DNA of 64,000 bases, taken from Branchiostoma floridae. Its lineage: Eukaryota; Chordata; Leptocardii; Amphioxiformes; Branchiostomatidae. Below, piece after piece: positions 23,080-36,000 of this stretch (positions within the stretch are counted from its first letter, which is position 1; each line of letters starts with the position of its first letter). Location: contig NC_049984.1 in assembly GCF_000003815.2 (NCBI RefSeq), forward strand, positions 10,976,664 to 11,040,663, given 5' to 3'. Under the pieces are notes generated by a model, which was given only the letters and a program-made list of their open reading frames with translations, was not told the DNA's origin and ran no database searches. The translations under genes and the position numbers were made by a program.

Positions 23080-25024
23080 TTCTTTGAGACCTGTCAGATC
23101 CTGTCACACTGTCTGTGTGTAACTGGGCATGCGCATAACTTACATCATTCCCTCTAATCCGTAGACAGGGTGGTGACTATGAAAACAAATCTGGACCATG
23201 AGAACGAATTGTAACCTGCAGGACATAAACTGTATCACGGATGGGTCCAAAGTCCAACCTGTCGGTATCTTTGTTTGTTTTGCATATCAGTAACCAGCTA
23301 TGTGGCTAACATACCAGGTTTGTACCGTGTCATTCATGCCGTTGATATAATTCCGAAAAGAATATTTTTCAATCTTGTTGCATTTTTTTGGACAGTCACT
23401 AACGTTATATTCACACTGCTAAGCTTTAAGGCGTAAAGGCCATGTCTACGTCTGTGCAGTGCATGTTTGTTTCGTGATGCAGTGTCTCTTTTTCCGTTGT
23501 TGGCCCCTTTTGACAGTTTTGATATTACATCTTTATTATTATCTTTATTATTAAGGCCATGTTTATTCGATTAAATGTATGACATCGCCTGGGCACCCCA
23601 AAACTGATGCGAGCGTGCGAAAAAGCGCCCCCCCCCCGAAAGATACATCACGGTGAATTCTAAGTGGTCAGGGTGGTCAACAAACATCTGAACTCACAGA
23701 ACATGGGATACCAAGCGATGAATTCTTTATTTTTGTTCTTTCATATATTCTTCCTCAACTTTGGAAGATTTTGCTCAAAATTAAAAAAAAAATCTTACTT
23801 GTACTTATACACATGGTCAAAAATACTTGCATGAAAACATTTTGCGTGCAGAACACAAACCTAACGATTACAAAGAGGTCATAGCAATCATTGGCACATT
23901 TAGCGGCCATACGTTGCTGAGCAAATATATCGTTCGTTTGCAGTATGGTCGCAAACTAATGCGCGTGCGGACGCTATATAATGAAGTCTACTAGTATATA
24001 ATGTCCTTGATAATTATATCATCGTGCAAGTCAGGGCCGACCCGCAATAAGAAAACAAGTAAGATAAGAAAATGGCTGGAGAGTTTGCAAGGAAGGCTCC
24101 AAACACTAGTTTCGACTTATTTGTCATGCCAATCCTCTACATTCCTTTATCTCTGATAAGGGTGTCTGTCACAGGCGCGTTCCTAGCGATCGGGATGAAA
24201 ACTACATAGTAACACCTTGGTTACATACACGCCATAAAGATGGGTGGGAGCAATAACCTGTAAAGGCTGTTTGTGTATATCACTATCATTATATATATAT
24301 ATATATATTATGGGGTTCATAACTTACCAATTAACTCCTTAATTCTTAATTACCCTTACCTCTACCTTCAATAGCCATGCACAGAGCTTTATTTTGCAGA
24401 AAAACACTTCCATATCATACGATTACCGTCCCTAAAGATAGATCTTGCAATAAGAATATGTTTTTACTCCAGATATTCATGCATATATGTACTAAACAAT
24501 CAGTACGTGTTAAATCACCATGCTTACAGTGTTGACGTTTGGCAAACGGTCCCAGAGAAATGCATGAATCTCCCCTGCTGAAGACATGCAAACCTCTGCA
24601 TTCCTGAAATGTTCCCACATTCTTATGTCAGATATCTGTTCAACGGTGGTTGATAAGATGCTGGACCCAACAACATGGGTAGCACCAAATAGATGGGCAG
24701 TGTCTTTGTTTCTCTTCCTTCCTTAATGATTTTCCGCAGAAACGTGTGCTAACATTTTGTTTTTCTTCTACGCGGGTCCAACCAGGCCCCACAGAGCTAT
24801 TGATATTCAAGAGGAGCACAATACTTCCCAGCCTGCCCCGGCGTTATTTATTTCAACTCACACCGCTATTCAAATGAGCGCACGGCCTGCGTCACTTGAG
24901 ACGCAGCTAGCCCCAGGAAGAGGCACCGCCCCACCGCTCGCTTCACAGACGACAACAGCTACTTCTTCCTCTTGAGAACTTGCTTCTTTTTTTCCGCTCG
25001 GAAGAACAACGCCACAACGACACC
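23080..25024. other. Intergenic between lipase B and the PLAC8 gene
   Basis: These genes are head-to-head, so both promoters lie here. At 23552-23632 there is a lone end of the inverted-repeat family seen at 3371-4237 (AAGGCCATGTTTATTCGATT, ATGACATC, CCAAAACTGATGCGAGCGTG). A short (AT)n tract lies near 24292-24310. No gene or clear promoter element is supported. Confidence 0.55.
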
Positions 25025-25459
25025 ATGTCTAACACGCCCGATAACGCGATCGCTCTGTCAGGAATGAGCGGGTGGAAGCATTCCCTGCTGTCCTGCTTCG
25101 ACAACTTCGGCATCTGTGCGCTCACCTTTTGCTGCCCGTGCTACATCGCGGGAAAGAACGCTCAGGCCGTCGGGGAGAATTGCATGTTCCACGGAGCACT
25201 GACCTGCTGCGAGCCGGCAGGGGCGTACTCCCGGGCTTACGTCCGTGCCAAGATCCAGGAGAAGGAGGGCCTACCAGCCGATTTCGTCTCCAACTTCCTC
25301 ATCCATTTGACCAACCCTTGCTGTGCGATGATCCAGGAATACAAGCAGCTCGGAGGGACGCTGCCAGTTCCCAAGAAACCGGCGGCAGCCGCGGCAGCAG
25401 CAGCAGAACCAGCCGCCAACGCCGAGGCACCGGCCACGGAGGAGGTCCAGCGCACGTAG
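25025..25459 (+). CDS. PLAC8-family (cornifelin-like) cysteine-rich protein, intronless (144 aa)
   Basis: Small cysteine-rich protein of the PLAC8 family; its biochemical role here is unknown, relatives being linked to cell-size and metal-ion traits in plants and to differentiation in vertebrates. The start is the ATG in a good context (CACCATGT). The family core is clear: LLSCFDNFGICALTFCCPCY (about 21-40) with the CCxxC-like CCPC signature, then GENCMFHGALTCCEPAGAYS, YVRAKIQEKEGLPADF and TNPCCAMIQEYKQL. The tail is low complexity, with an eight-alanine run and acidic residues. The frame is uninterrupted, whereas most genes in this window have many introns, so a retrocopy or an ancestrally intronless gene is possible. 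Overlapping open frames on both strands come from its high G+C and are not genes. Confidence 0.85.
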   Translation: MSNTPDNAIALSGMSGWKHSLLSCFDNFGICALTFCCPCYIAGKNAQAVGENCMFHGALTCCEPAGAYSRAYVRAKIQEKEGLPADFVSNFLIHLTNPCCAMIQEYKQLGGTLPVPKKPAAAAAAAAEPAANAEAPATEEVQRT

Positions 25460-28400
25460 ACAAACTTTTGCCGATACCTGCCCGGGACCAGTGGTCCTTC
25501 ACACCGTAGCGCTCTCTGGACTGCCGCGGTACACCTTGACGACAAACACGGATAATTCAACCTGAAGCTGACGACCATGTACATACCGACAGCGCAAGCA
25601 GCAACAAGCAAAATGGCGGTACTTTCTCTATGTTTACAACCGAGATGTGAGCGACGTGTTGTGCTCAGTCTGTTGAACACGCTTAGCGTCATCTTTAGTC
25701 CTAATCTAAAATAATCCGACCAAGAGGATGGTCTTATTATCTTAAAGGGAGGAACAATGTTAGAACTCTATCCCGGACAAATTGTTGATAACTCGAATAG
25801 CAGCGAAAAAATAGATGAATACTTTGTTTGTACCGTTAACAAAAGTGTTGCAATACATAATTTGTTTCTTGATTTTGCTTACATTCTCAGGTTCAGGTAT
25901 CCTACTGTAAAATATATCTGTTTTGTTTCCTTATAGCCATGATAGCGGTAACATAATTCGTAATGTTCCCGTAGTTGATTTATGTAGACACGTAGGAGAG
26001 AACTAATTGGATCATGTACTGTTTCTAAAAGTTGCCAGCAAACGATTGAAAATTATATGTAACATTATGCATTGCGTCTCTTGACCTCAACCAGACCATG
26101 TTTTGCGAAAATGGTCCACAAAAATTACCCTGACTGGCATTATCCTAGATTTCAAGCGAGTAGGCGGGCGTAAACTGCCACTCCGCATCATCTCGACGTC
26201 CGTGCAAAATTTATTCAGCTTTTCGTAGAAAAGTAGGTCATGTCATCTCTCCGAATTCAGTAAACGTCGAGGGGCCACTTTTTACAAACCGTCATTCTCT
26301 GGATTTGTCCACCTTCGTTCTTTATTGCAATGACAATATTGGCCATTATGTTTTCATTCTTGTTAAACCGTTTAAGTCTTTTGTTCATTGTCTGTTATTT
26401 GTAAAAAAAGAAAAAGAAGTACCCTTGTCTCGGAGAAAAGGGTGCAAAAATCTCCCAAGCGAGGCCTCTAGATGAAAGGCTGTACGTGTGGATGGAACGT
26501 TTCTCTCTCGCCAGCCTCCATTTGAGGGGTTCCAACATGTTCCCCTCCCTCTCACTCAAGGGTTTCACTTGCAGAAAGTGGTCTGGCGCGCCCAATCTAA
26601 TTTGATCAGCATCGAGCGGCCTTTTATCTGAGTGGCTTTTCGCAGCGGCCCGTTTAAGGCACAGGGCCAATTCTTGTACTGTACTCTTTCCTATATCGTT
26701 CTTTCTATGACGCGGACACAGGCGAACATCTTTGATGATGATGGCTTTTCCATCTTGAATGTGGGGAAATCTTGATATAGATTAGAAACAAGAGGAGGTT
26801 GTAGCGATATATGGGGTTTTGGTACGTCGACTTTTCTTACATCAGCTATGGATCTTGCCAACCGACTTAATTGTATAAAGAATAATCGCCATTGACATTT
26901 AATCAGTGAAAGCCTTTGTATTGTCGATAAAAGTGTGTACGCCAACAATGGGTAATGATTTTTAAAACTTTTTACGTCGAGTTAGCATTAGATGTCTGTG
27001 TACTATTAAGTGAGAGAAAAAAAGACTGTACATTTCAGACCTTATGGACAAGATAACAGAAAAACAAACGATGAATGTGGAATGACAAATCTTCCCTCGT
27101 ATCCTGATACCAGAGGGAATTTTTTTACTTGTACTGTGAATTGATTAATTAAAGTGCTCCTTTTCATTTTGTATTCATAACAAAGAGGAAAATTGTGTAC
27201 GTGTCTCCATTGTAATATATTCAATATTACCTTACCAACCATATACACAACATAAATAGATGGGTGGTGTGTATGTGAGAAGACTTACATGCTTTTGACG
27301 TTGTGCATAATGCAACAAGGGGCTCAGATGACAACGTGGTGCAGGAATTTAATTTTCTTCGTCGGAGACTACACCCTGGGGCTGAATTCCTAATTATGTA
27401 TGGGCAGATTGCGGACTCCATGAATGCCCCTGGGCAATAAGACCCGAACTAAGGGAATTTACCTTCCCAAGTGGCCGGCATAACACAATCAGCATGGAAA
27501 TAAGCCGGGCGTAATGTATACGATATGAGGGGGAACGTCCAGGAAATGATATTAGGGATGCATACTTACATCGATGTATGGATGAAATCTAATCATTCCC
27601 CGCGGAAATTTCCCATAGTCTGATAGTCTGCGCTGCGGCAACAGGTACATCTGCGTTAATTAACAGGTGGCATGAGCCGCGCCTCCATAGACTCCGAGCG
27701 GCATATATATATTGCAGATTGTAGCTTTTGATTTGCTTTGTATGTGTCGCTTTTTTCAAACGATTTCCAATTTCTAATCTTCGTTGACGCTTGGAAAATG
27801 ACTATTACAACAAGCAAACAGATAACAGCAACGGTTAACGCACATTGTGTGTGTTGTGTGAGTTCACAGTGGTGGGAATTAGTACAACAATTAAAATTTC
27901 CTATATTCTTAATAAGTAAGAAACGCTTTGACAAGAGCTCCCTCGTTGGTTGAAATTGAACAGACGTTTGATGTATGTGTCACTAGGACCGCAATCAGAG
28001 TTAAAAGGTGTACCGCAAACTGTCCGTAATGTCACATCAAAGCTACTGTCACCATGTATCATAATATCCATCACTGTACCATTAAGCTGATTGAACGGCG
28101 CTGTTGGACTAGTCGCTTTAAATGTCTTCTCTGAAAACGAGAACCATAGACTATACGGACAATTGTATACATGTAACTGTACGCCGGGCCAAACTGAAGC
28201 AAAAGCGATAGACTAGGCATGAATAACAGGCGCCTGGCCCGCTGATTTGATGTGACGAAGGAAGATGTATGTATTCCCAAGACCCCTAGGTCAAAGCGTA
28301 TGGGAGCAACGGTGCTATTACACAAACCCCTTTAATGGCCGGTATTCAAGGCATCAACTCGTTCAGTACATTGTCACGATACATCGTCTGCTCACAAGCT

Positions 28401-29195
28401 GTGCGTTTATCGATGGAATTTCTCTTCAAAATGGAGTATTCTTCTGAAAATGAATTCTTCTCACAAAAAATAGAATGGCAGCTAGCGGCTTGTAATTTCG
28501 TACGGTCACAAATATAAGAAGTTGTACCTATTGCTGATATTTATGTACGGATCTTCTCTAATCACCCTGAATACATGGTTAGGAGACGATTTGTGTTACC
28601 ATTCGGAATATCTCATCGGATTCCGCTCGTAAAGAAAGCGGTTGTTCGATAAAGGTTCTCATGATGAGGTTTTCTTCATCGTGCCTCCTGTCGATTTATA
28701 CCGCGGGGATATAAAAGAGCTCCTGTACCCTGCACCGTCTGCACGTGACCTGCATACTAAATCTCAGGACCGCTCGTCACGCAGGCCTCGCAAATTGTGT
28801 GCTGGCTGCATGGAAATAAAAAGCACACACACAGCGGTACACGGCGATGGAAGGCTTAAACAGCGAGACTGATCGGCGTGAAACAAGAAAACAAAATGTG
28901 CCTTGGAATGAATAATACACACAAGAATAATCACCAATCTGCTACGGTATTAAGAAACAACGTGATAGCTCATTGGATGTAATAAGAGAGCTGCAGGACC
29001 CTGGAGAAATACGGGACTTGTGGAACATCCATCTTCGTTCTGGACAAACCGAAACGTTGCGTGTTCAGGTAGACTTTGGCCGGATATATATGCTTAGTTG
29101 CCAAATCATGATGCACAAAAACCAAGTAGCCAAATTAAAAAATTAATATCACTAGTATACCGGCTAGCCTGAGGAGCCATACACACAGGGGTAGA

Positions 29196-29355
29196 TCACA
29201 AAACATAATGAGTCGTGATAATTCTTCTCCTTTTTATACTATCAATTGGAATTCCATAACGATATCGAGAGTTCTTCCGTTTCCTTTTGATTACTTCTTG
29301 CCGGGACAGACCTTTCCTCAGCATTTCCTCGGCAACGTCTTCACCTTCGACTTTC
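29196..29355 (-). other. Isolated exon-like open frame, unrecognised
   Basis: After a weak acceptor (TTTTTAATCTAAG) an open frame encodes KVEGEDVAEEMLRKGLSRQE followed by a basic stretch, then a stop at 29196. The charged helical composition looks more protein-like than neighbouring frames. It faintly recalls the last helix of nuclease-like folds (DVAEEMLRKGL). No adjoining exon was found, so it may be a relic or chance. Function unknown. Confidence 0.2.
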
Positions 29356-31879
29356 CTTAGATTAAAAAACAACAACATTGATAAGATTAACTCAAGCAAC
29401 ACACTCTTACGATATCAGCAACGAATTTTCGAACAGATGTCTAGTTTAAAAAAACAAACTTTTTTAACATTTGCTTATTCTGTATCAAGAAATTTAAATG
29501 TTTCCTTGCATTCCCCGTGACCACCATACCATACTCCCCGTAGCCCGCACGATGTTTTGAGCGTCCGTGTTATTTCCTAGCACCTTGTCAAGAAGTCGAT
29601 CTGCAGGGATGCCTGACATACTTGGTGCCGTGCTGGCAGCTCAGCAATCAATGGAAGATCAATGGACTGAGCCGGTTAGTGTGTACATATCGAAGCAGCC
29701 GTGAATGCCGTCGGTCATGCCTAGTTACGGCCGTCAACTCTGCCCCAGTCATCATCTAACATGACGACTGAAAGGGCATCTGAAAATTGGAAAACATACT
29801 CAACTTAAATGGCTATTGAAGTTGCGACTATACAACAGGAGGATACCATTGTTTTCTCATGCATTTTTGAACCACTTCTAATATTTGTTCTATGAAACTT
29901 TAAGCGTAAACAATAAAAGAATAATTGCTTCTACTTAGGCCTATCCATTCATCCATATTCAAGTTATCTTTCACATCAGGATCACTAACAACACGTGCAT
30001 TGCAGTCAACGCACTCCAAAATCCAAGCAGATGACATGTTGGGAAGTCCATTTTTACCAGTTTCGCCTGCTTGATCGAATAATTAGATATCTTCGAAATG
30101 GAGGTCAAACCGTTCAAGATAACATTTGAAATGAACCCCCTGGCCCGGCATCGCTTATGTTTGTCCATTAGACGGCTTCCTTGCTTCAAGCCCATACATT
30201 GATCAGTGTCTGGTCGTTGAAGCAACCCAACCTTGGAGATGGTAAGACAGATAGAGTCGTTCCAAATCATGGGTTGTCTGCCATTGAAGGGTGATTTCTC
30301 AGATACAACCACTTGTATCTATTTCTGCTATCATCAGATACAACTAGATACACCGTGTCTGTTTTTATGCTATCATCTCTGGTTCTATGCGAGAGATCAA
30401 TGGAGCAAGTCGTTGTGATTCTAATGAAGTTGAATAAATAGTCGAAATCGGTATCGTTGTGTCTCATCCCGTCATCCTTCTGACTCTGATCATGCATATG
30501 AGGCCTGGTCGACAACCAATGATGTTACAACATGGGTGAAAACAACTTCATTCATAGACCGAGCAGAGGCAGAGAAAACTTAGTAAGGAACATGTCTTTC
30601 AACAGTCAACACCCCCGTGGGCCGGGACATAAGGTAAAACTTAGCATATTATTAAAGGAAAGTCGACGTCTAGAAGGACACACCATATATAGCGATCTTT
30701 GGGACCTGCATGCCGTGAAAAAAAGCGGACACTTTTCGGACGAAAAGAACTGAGAGGGAAGATTGAAACTGGGTCAGGTCAGACATGTAGGGTGCGGTTA
30801 GTGATGGATGATGACCGGGTTTAATCAGGTTACACGCCCACGATTTCTATCAGGATGATGGGCGTTATAACATCAACTGAGAAAGCCGAATTTCTGCGGT
30901 GAACATATGTTCTTTCTTCTTTAAATGTGCTTTAAAAAAGCCAGAAAGGTGTGTGTGCATTAACTGTCTGTTTCCAGAAAATCATGAGTCTTGACATTAC
31001 TAGGATGAGTCTAGGATCACTGGGAAAGTTGACATATACATCGTAGTACTATATAAGGAATCAAGGAAATCGAGACATAACCATCAAATCTATGCAGATG
31101 AACAAACTAAACACAACGACTTTTGATTTCATTTAATAAAAACTGCTTCTTTAATATCACAAGGCCATGTAAAGTTACTGTACATACGTGTATCATATAA
31201 CGTTACATAAACTTGACATATTTGTGGTCAATTTTATACATACACACTCAACAACTTGCATGTTGTTTAGTGGAATCTTCATTTGAAAATGATGAAATGT
31301 GTCAACACAAGTTTATCTTCTTTGTGACATAAAATTTATAATACAGTAGAAATAGATGTTTATTAGGACATGTGTTCCTGTTAAAAATAACAAGACATTC
31401 TTTTTCTAATACTTATTCTCAGCCACGGTTCACCCTTATCATTTGTAATTGTAAAACTAAATCTGACATAAATAGCTTGCTGTAATTACTTCAAATATTG
31501 CTTCGATCAGGAAGGTAAAGAGAGTTGCCAGGATATAGTCATGCAAGAACCTCCTTGGTCCATGTGCAAGTTGAACCAAATCTAGTGGCACTAGAATAAC
31601 CTATACTGCCCTTTTCTTTACACAGAATTAATTACAGCAAATTACTTGATGCAAGACTAAAGAAGTGCTAAGAGTTGAGGCAGTCTATTAGACTAATTAG
31701 TGATCAAGGGACTTTCTGTGATGCAATATTCATGAACATGGCATGGCTTCTTTGTCAAACAAAAGATAAGAAGATCCATTAATTTCTATCATCACCCTGA
31801 AAAACACCACCTACAAGGATGATCCCATTCTTTGCAATACAAAGGTACTTTGCATGAGTACAGTAGGTTTAGAGGCTTC

Positions 31880-32436
31880 CTAAGAACCTGATCAATTAGT
31901 CTTTGTTTTTAGATACAATGTGCAAAAATAACACACATCTGTTGTGGTCAAATACACAACATGTTCTTTGAAACACCAAGGAATAACATATCCTGGAACC
32001 TGAAGACTTCACAAATGATCCTAGGAACCTTATCAATTAGTCTTTGTTTCAGATACAATGTGCAAAAATAACACACATCTGTTGTGGTCAAATACACAAA
32101 GTGTTCTTTGAAACACCAAGGAATAACATATCCAGGAACCTGAAGACTTCACAAATGATCCTAGGAACCTTATCAATTAGTCTTTGTTTCAGATACAATG
32201 TGCAAAAATAACACACATCTGTTGTGGTCAAATACACAAAGTGTTCTTTGAAACACCAAGGAATAACATATCCAGGAACCTGAAGACTTCACAAATGATC
32301 CTAGGAACCTTATCAATTAGTCTTTGTTTCAGATACAATGTGCAACAATATCACACATCTGTTGTGGTCAAATACTCAAAGTGTGCACTGAAACACCAAG
32401 GAAGAACAAATCTGGGAACCTGAAGACTTCCCAACA
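31880..32436. repeat. 140-bp tandem repeat, about four copies
   Basis: The unit contains ATCAATTAGTCTTTGTTT, AGATACAATGTGCAAAAATA, ACACACATCTGTTGTGGTCA, GAAACACCAAGGAATAACAT and GGAACCTGAAGACTTCACAA. ATCAATTAG recurs at 31891, 32032, 32172 and 32312 (spacing 141, 140, 140). The inner two copies are almost identical and the outer ones more diverged, as expected from unequal exchange. No ORF spans the array. Confidence 0.95.
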
Positions 32437-32977
32437 ATGTTGATTATTAATCAGATACAGTAACCGTGGACAATATCCGCCCTCTCTGTCAAACACTTCT
32501 GTTCAGATGACACTCGATCAAGACAGATCAACAGAAGTGTCATCTGGTCACAATCCATGTGATTGGCATCAATACCTTTCCTTGATGGATGGACGCTGGA
32601 TTGGAGGGTTGCTCAATTCAGGCATACCAGACGGTAAGCTATCAGTATATGAATGAATGCATGGTGTATATGTTTGCTACATGTATAGTACTAGTGATTT
32701 GGAAATACACAAATTGCATACCTAAAACACTGATGCCTTCTACCATTTGTTCCATATTCCACATATAGTGGCAATTCTCTTTTTCCTGCTTCAAAGCACC
32801 AAACGTTTGAAAGGACACTAGATAAAAAGAAAAAGGAATGTTCTTACAAATAGTTGAGGATCATGCCCTTGAAATAACTGTGGAGACCTCAAACCTCAGT
32901 CAGCAGTGAAAAAAAAACAACTTGAAATATTTTGTGGACAGATAGACCTTCCCTACTTCAAGTTCTACTACCTATGA

Positions 32978-33008
32978 GACTGAGTGAGTGAGTGAGTGAG
33001 TGAGTGAG
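32978..33008. repeat. (TGAG)n microsatellite
   Basis: About seven TGAG units. Confidence 0.9.
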
Positions 33009-36000
33009 CGATTTTCTTAAATTTGGTTCTATGTGCATCAGATGCACTCAATCTCCAGCAAGTCCCTTTGAAAAAGTTTTACCATACTTGGGCATTAGTC
33101 AATCCTGGAGCCAACTATTCATGACAAAGGTAAAGATACAGATCTATGGAATGCTGCCAATCTGCAACATTCCTAAGATCCCATACATCAAAACAAGGGT
33201 CTCCTTGGAGATGGCTCTTTGGAGAATCTACATCAAGATGACCCTGTACGCCTGGTGATACCTCAGGCGGACAAAAGTGTGCAGAGTCAGAATTAATCCC
33301 TGAAATAAATAACTTATCTGATGTTATCAACGTTCATAGTCTTTAGGGTGAGCCAAAATTATTCACGAATTACAAAATCAATAACCAAATGCAGAAATTG
33401 TGCCTGATTGATTGTAATATACAGATTATGACTTATGTGTGGCATTGAGCATGGCATACATTGTACATGTAGTTGGTATATTTCCAATAAAGTCAATTGA
33501 ATTCTCACTTATCTTTATACAATGTTATTGGAAACATTCCTCTTCCAGATATGTCAATCCAAGGATACAGCACTAGCTACAGGCACCTCAATTAATGTTG
33601 CCAATCTCTGAACTTGACTTTCATGTTGAAAAACTTAAGATTGTTCCTTATTTCACCATGTCCAGTTTCCTGATTACAAGGAGGGTATTGCTTGTGCAAG
33701 CAATTTTTTTAAAGCCTACCCGGTATATTTTATGGCTGCCATAAATAGCAATTTCATATCATAAACTGAGAACTGCCTCACCATTGGTTTAAAATATGCT
33801 TACAATACTACTTACATTATGTCAGGTAGGCTAACCTGGCATCCAGTCTAAGATGGGTTGGTGTAGATGGAGCTTTCTGTTGCTGGGGTAATCTTTCCCA
33901 CCAGGTTGCAGTAGAAGTTAAATTTGGCATCGATGTAGTTTGGCCAAACCCAAGCTGCCTAAAACTACTTCCAAGTGCTAAAGATTAGCTTCCACCAGGC
34001 CTTCTTACATGGAGTACGGGGATCATAGAATTTGGCAAAAAATCAGAAAATTGGCCAGGGGAGTCAGCTGACCAACTCCTCTGGTAGCAAAACTCCCCTA
34101 TTATTCTCCCTGTAATAGCCAGCATATTCAGTCTGATAGAGACTAGATAAAGACCTAGATGGGGAAAAGCCTCTCTTGCCCCAAAGAAAGCCCGACCAAT
34201 CCACGTTTGACAGGATTCCAGGTTACAGGTAGGCAGGTACATTCTAAAAATCTTTTTTCCTTCAGAAAACATGTACATCATGGTCTCATCATCATTGTTT
34301 TAAATCAAAAAGCCTCTTAGGAAGACATTACTAGCAGTGCAGACATTACAAGAAGTGGAGTTATGTAAAGGATATGATTTAGAGATTTTGTGTCATTCAA
34401 TCATTACATCTACATCTACATCAACCAAGGAATTAAATTTCTCCTTGCATAAACCACCCGGTAAGGGCTACCATCAGAGCAGCGGATGACTTATTCATAC
34501 ATAGCCTTTCTCATTGGATGAAATTGTCAGGCAGCTATATCTTTACAATCATCTGTTGCAAATGTCAGTAAGACACATTCTCCACCAGTAGGGGACTTAC
34601 GCCTCACAGTAAAAGACAATAAATTCTTTTTAACCATGCATGCCGCATGGCTGTTTTTATGACTACAACTGGGAGAGAAGACTGCATTCAATGGCATTCA
34701 ACACTTAAGCATCATTATGATGGTGACTAGAGCAATAGTAGTCATGATGTTGGCAGATTCCATCTCCTAACAGGAAACTTCTTCATCATGTGGTAGAGAA
34801 TGATGACCTGAAAGAGATAAAACAAAGATTACCATCTTCAAGGAGCCCAGGAAGGCTGACTCACATTTTCTCAAGTCTCCTGAGTCTTATGGCACTGACC
34901 TTTTTCCTATTCATATTTGTCAGAAGGCAAAATAAATCTGATGGAATCTGCTTACAGCTTAGAACAAAGATGCTAGCATGCTGTAAAACTTCCATGCCCT
35001 TCAGTTGTAACGTTATTAAGGTCATAACTTTCAAATATGCTGAGAAATACACTAATCCCCAAGCCGATGTGTGGTTTTGTCTCACTTTTCTATAGATGCA
35101 TTCGATTTGCAGATCTTCTAAGTGGTGAATTTTTCATCTACCAGAAATATCACCATATGTGGTACCGGAGCACACTCCTAGGCTGGCTTCACTCCTCTGG
35201 CAGATTTTGATACTATCTTATGCTACTGTAGGATCTGCTTGGAGATTAATATGTGCTACATGCAAGTAAAACTACTAGTAACTCAAAGGTTGTTGATGAA
35301 AATGGTGGTTTTGTCAAAATACTTCTACCAACAAGCTTCAACAAATGAGACAAATTTGCTGGCTGTGGTTAATGACCCCCTCCTAGGTGGTGGCAACTGT
35401 AGGGCCTGCCACTAGGAGCGTGATTTTTGTCAGGCTAAGTGCAATACAATATTGTGCTAAAATAGTGAAAGTTGCCAATATCCTGCCATTTTTCACTACT
35501 CCTATAAGTACACATGTACTCACGGACATGGAAGATCCATGGCATTTATCAAAATTTCATTGTGCGCACACTGCAGGACAGAAGACCATTTGGTCCAGAC
35601 ATATTGAAGCTTGAACAAATGGTTTTCCAATAGAACAGGGAAGTCATCGCTATTTCATCCACTTTCCATTTATTACATTTAAATAATTATTACTATATTT
35701 ATCTTTATCCAGAATGGACAGAAAAATCTCTAAGTCTAAGGGATGCAGATAAAATTTCATTAGTGCTTCTTTGACTCCTAATTGCTAACATTCGTGAGAC
35801 TTCATTTCTGATATATCAAGACATGTCTTCATCTCAATCCCAGGACACTGAGCTATTGATTGGTTCTGCATAAAGGTTGTCCTGCTCTCAGTCCCAGATC
35901 AGTCTGACCCTTTCCTAGCAGCAACTGTAACAAATCATTATGACACATGGAGTGGACACCCTGGGTGGACAGACAATAGTCCAAATGGAGAGGGAGGATC

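Noticed and set aside
25072-25509. Long alternative open frames overlapping the PLAC8 gene on both strands
   Set aside because: They arise from the high G+C of the true gene. Their translations are Arg/Ala-rich with no family motif, whereas the 25025-25459 frame has the PLAC8 core.
28700-28730. TATA-box-like GATATAAAAGAGCTC
   Set aside because: No coding exon or transcript-like structure follows; a chance match cannot be excluded.
32184-32423. Open frame within the 140-bp tandem array
   Set aside because: It only reflects the repeat unit and shows no protein features.
31880-32436. Possible CRISPR-like array
   Set aside because: The 140-bp units are contiguous tandem copies without spacers, in a eukaryotic genome.
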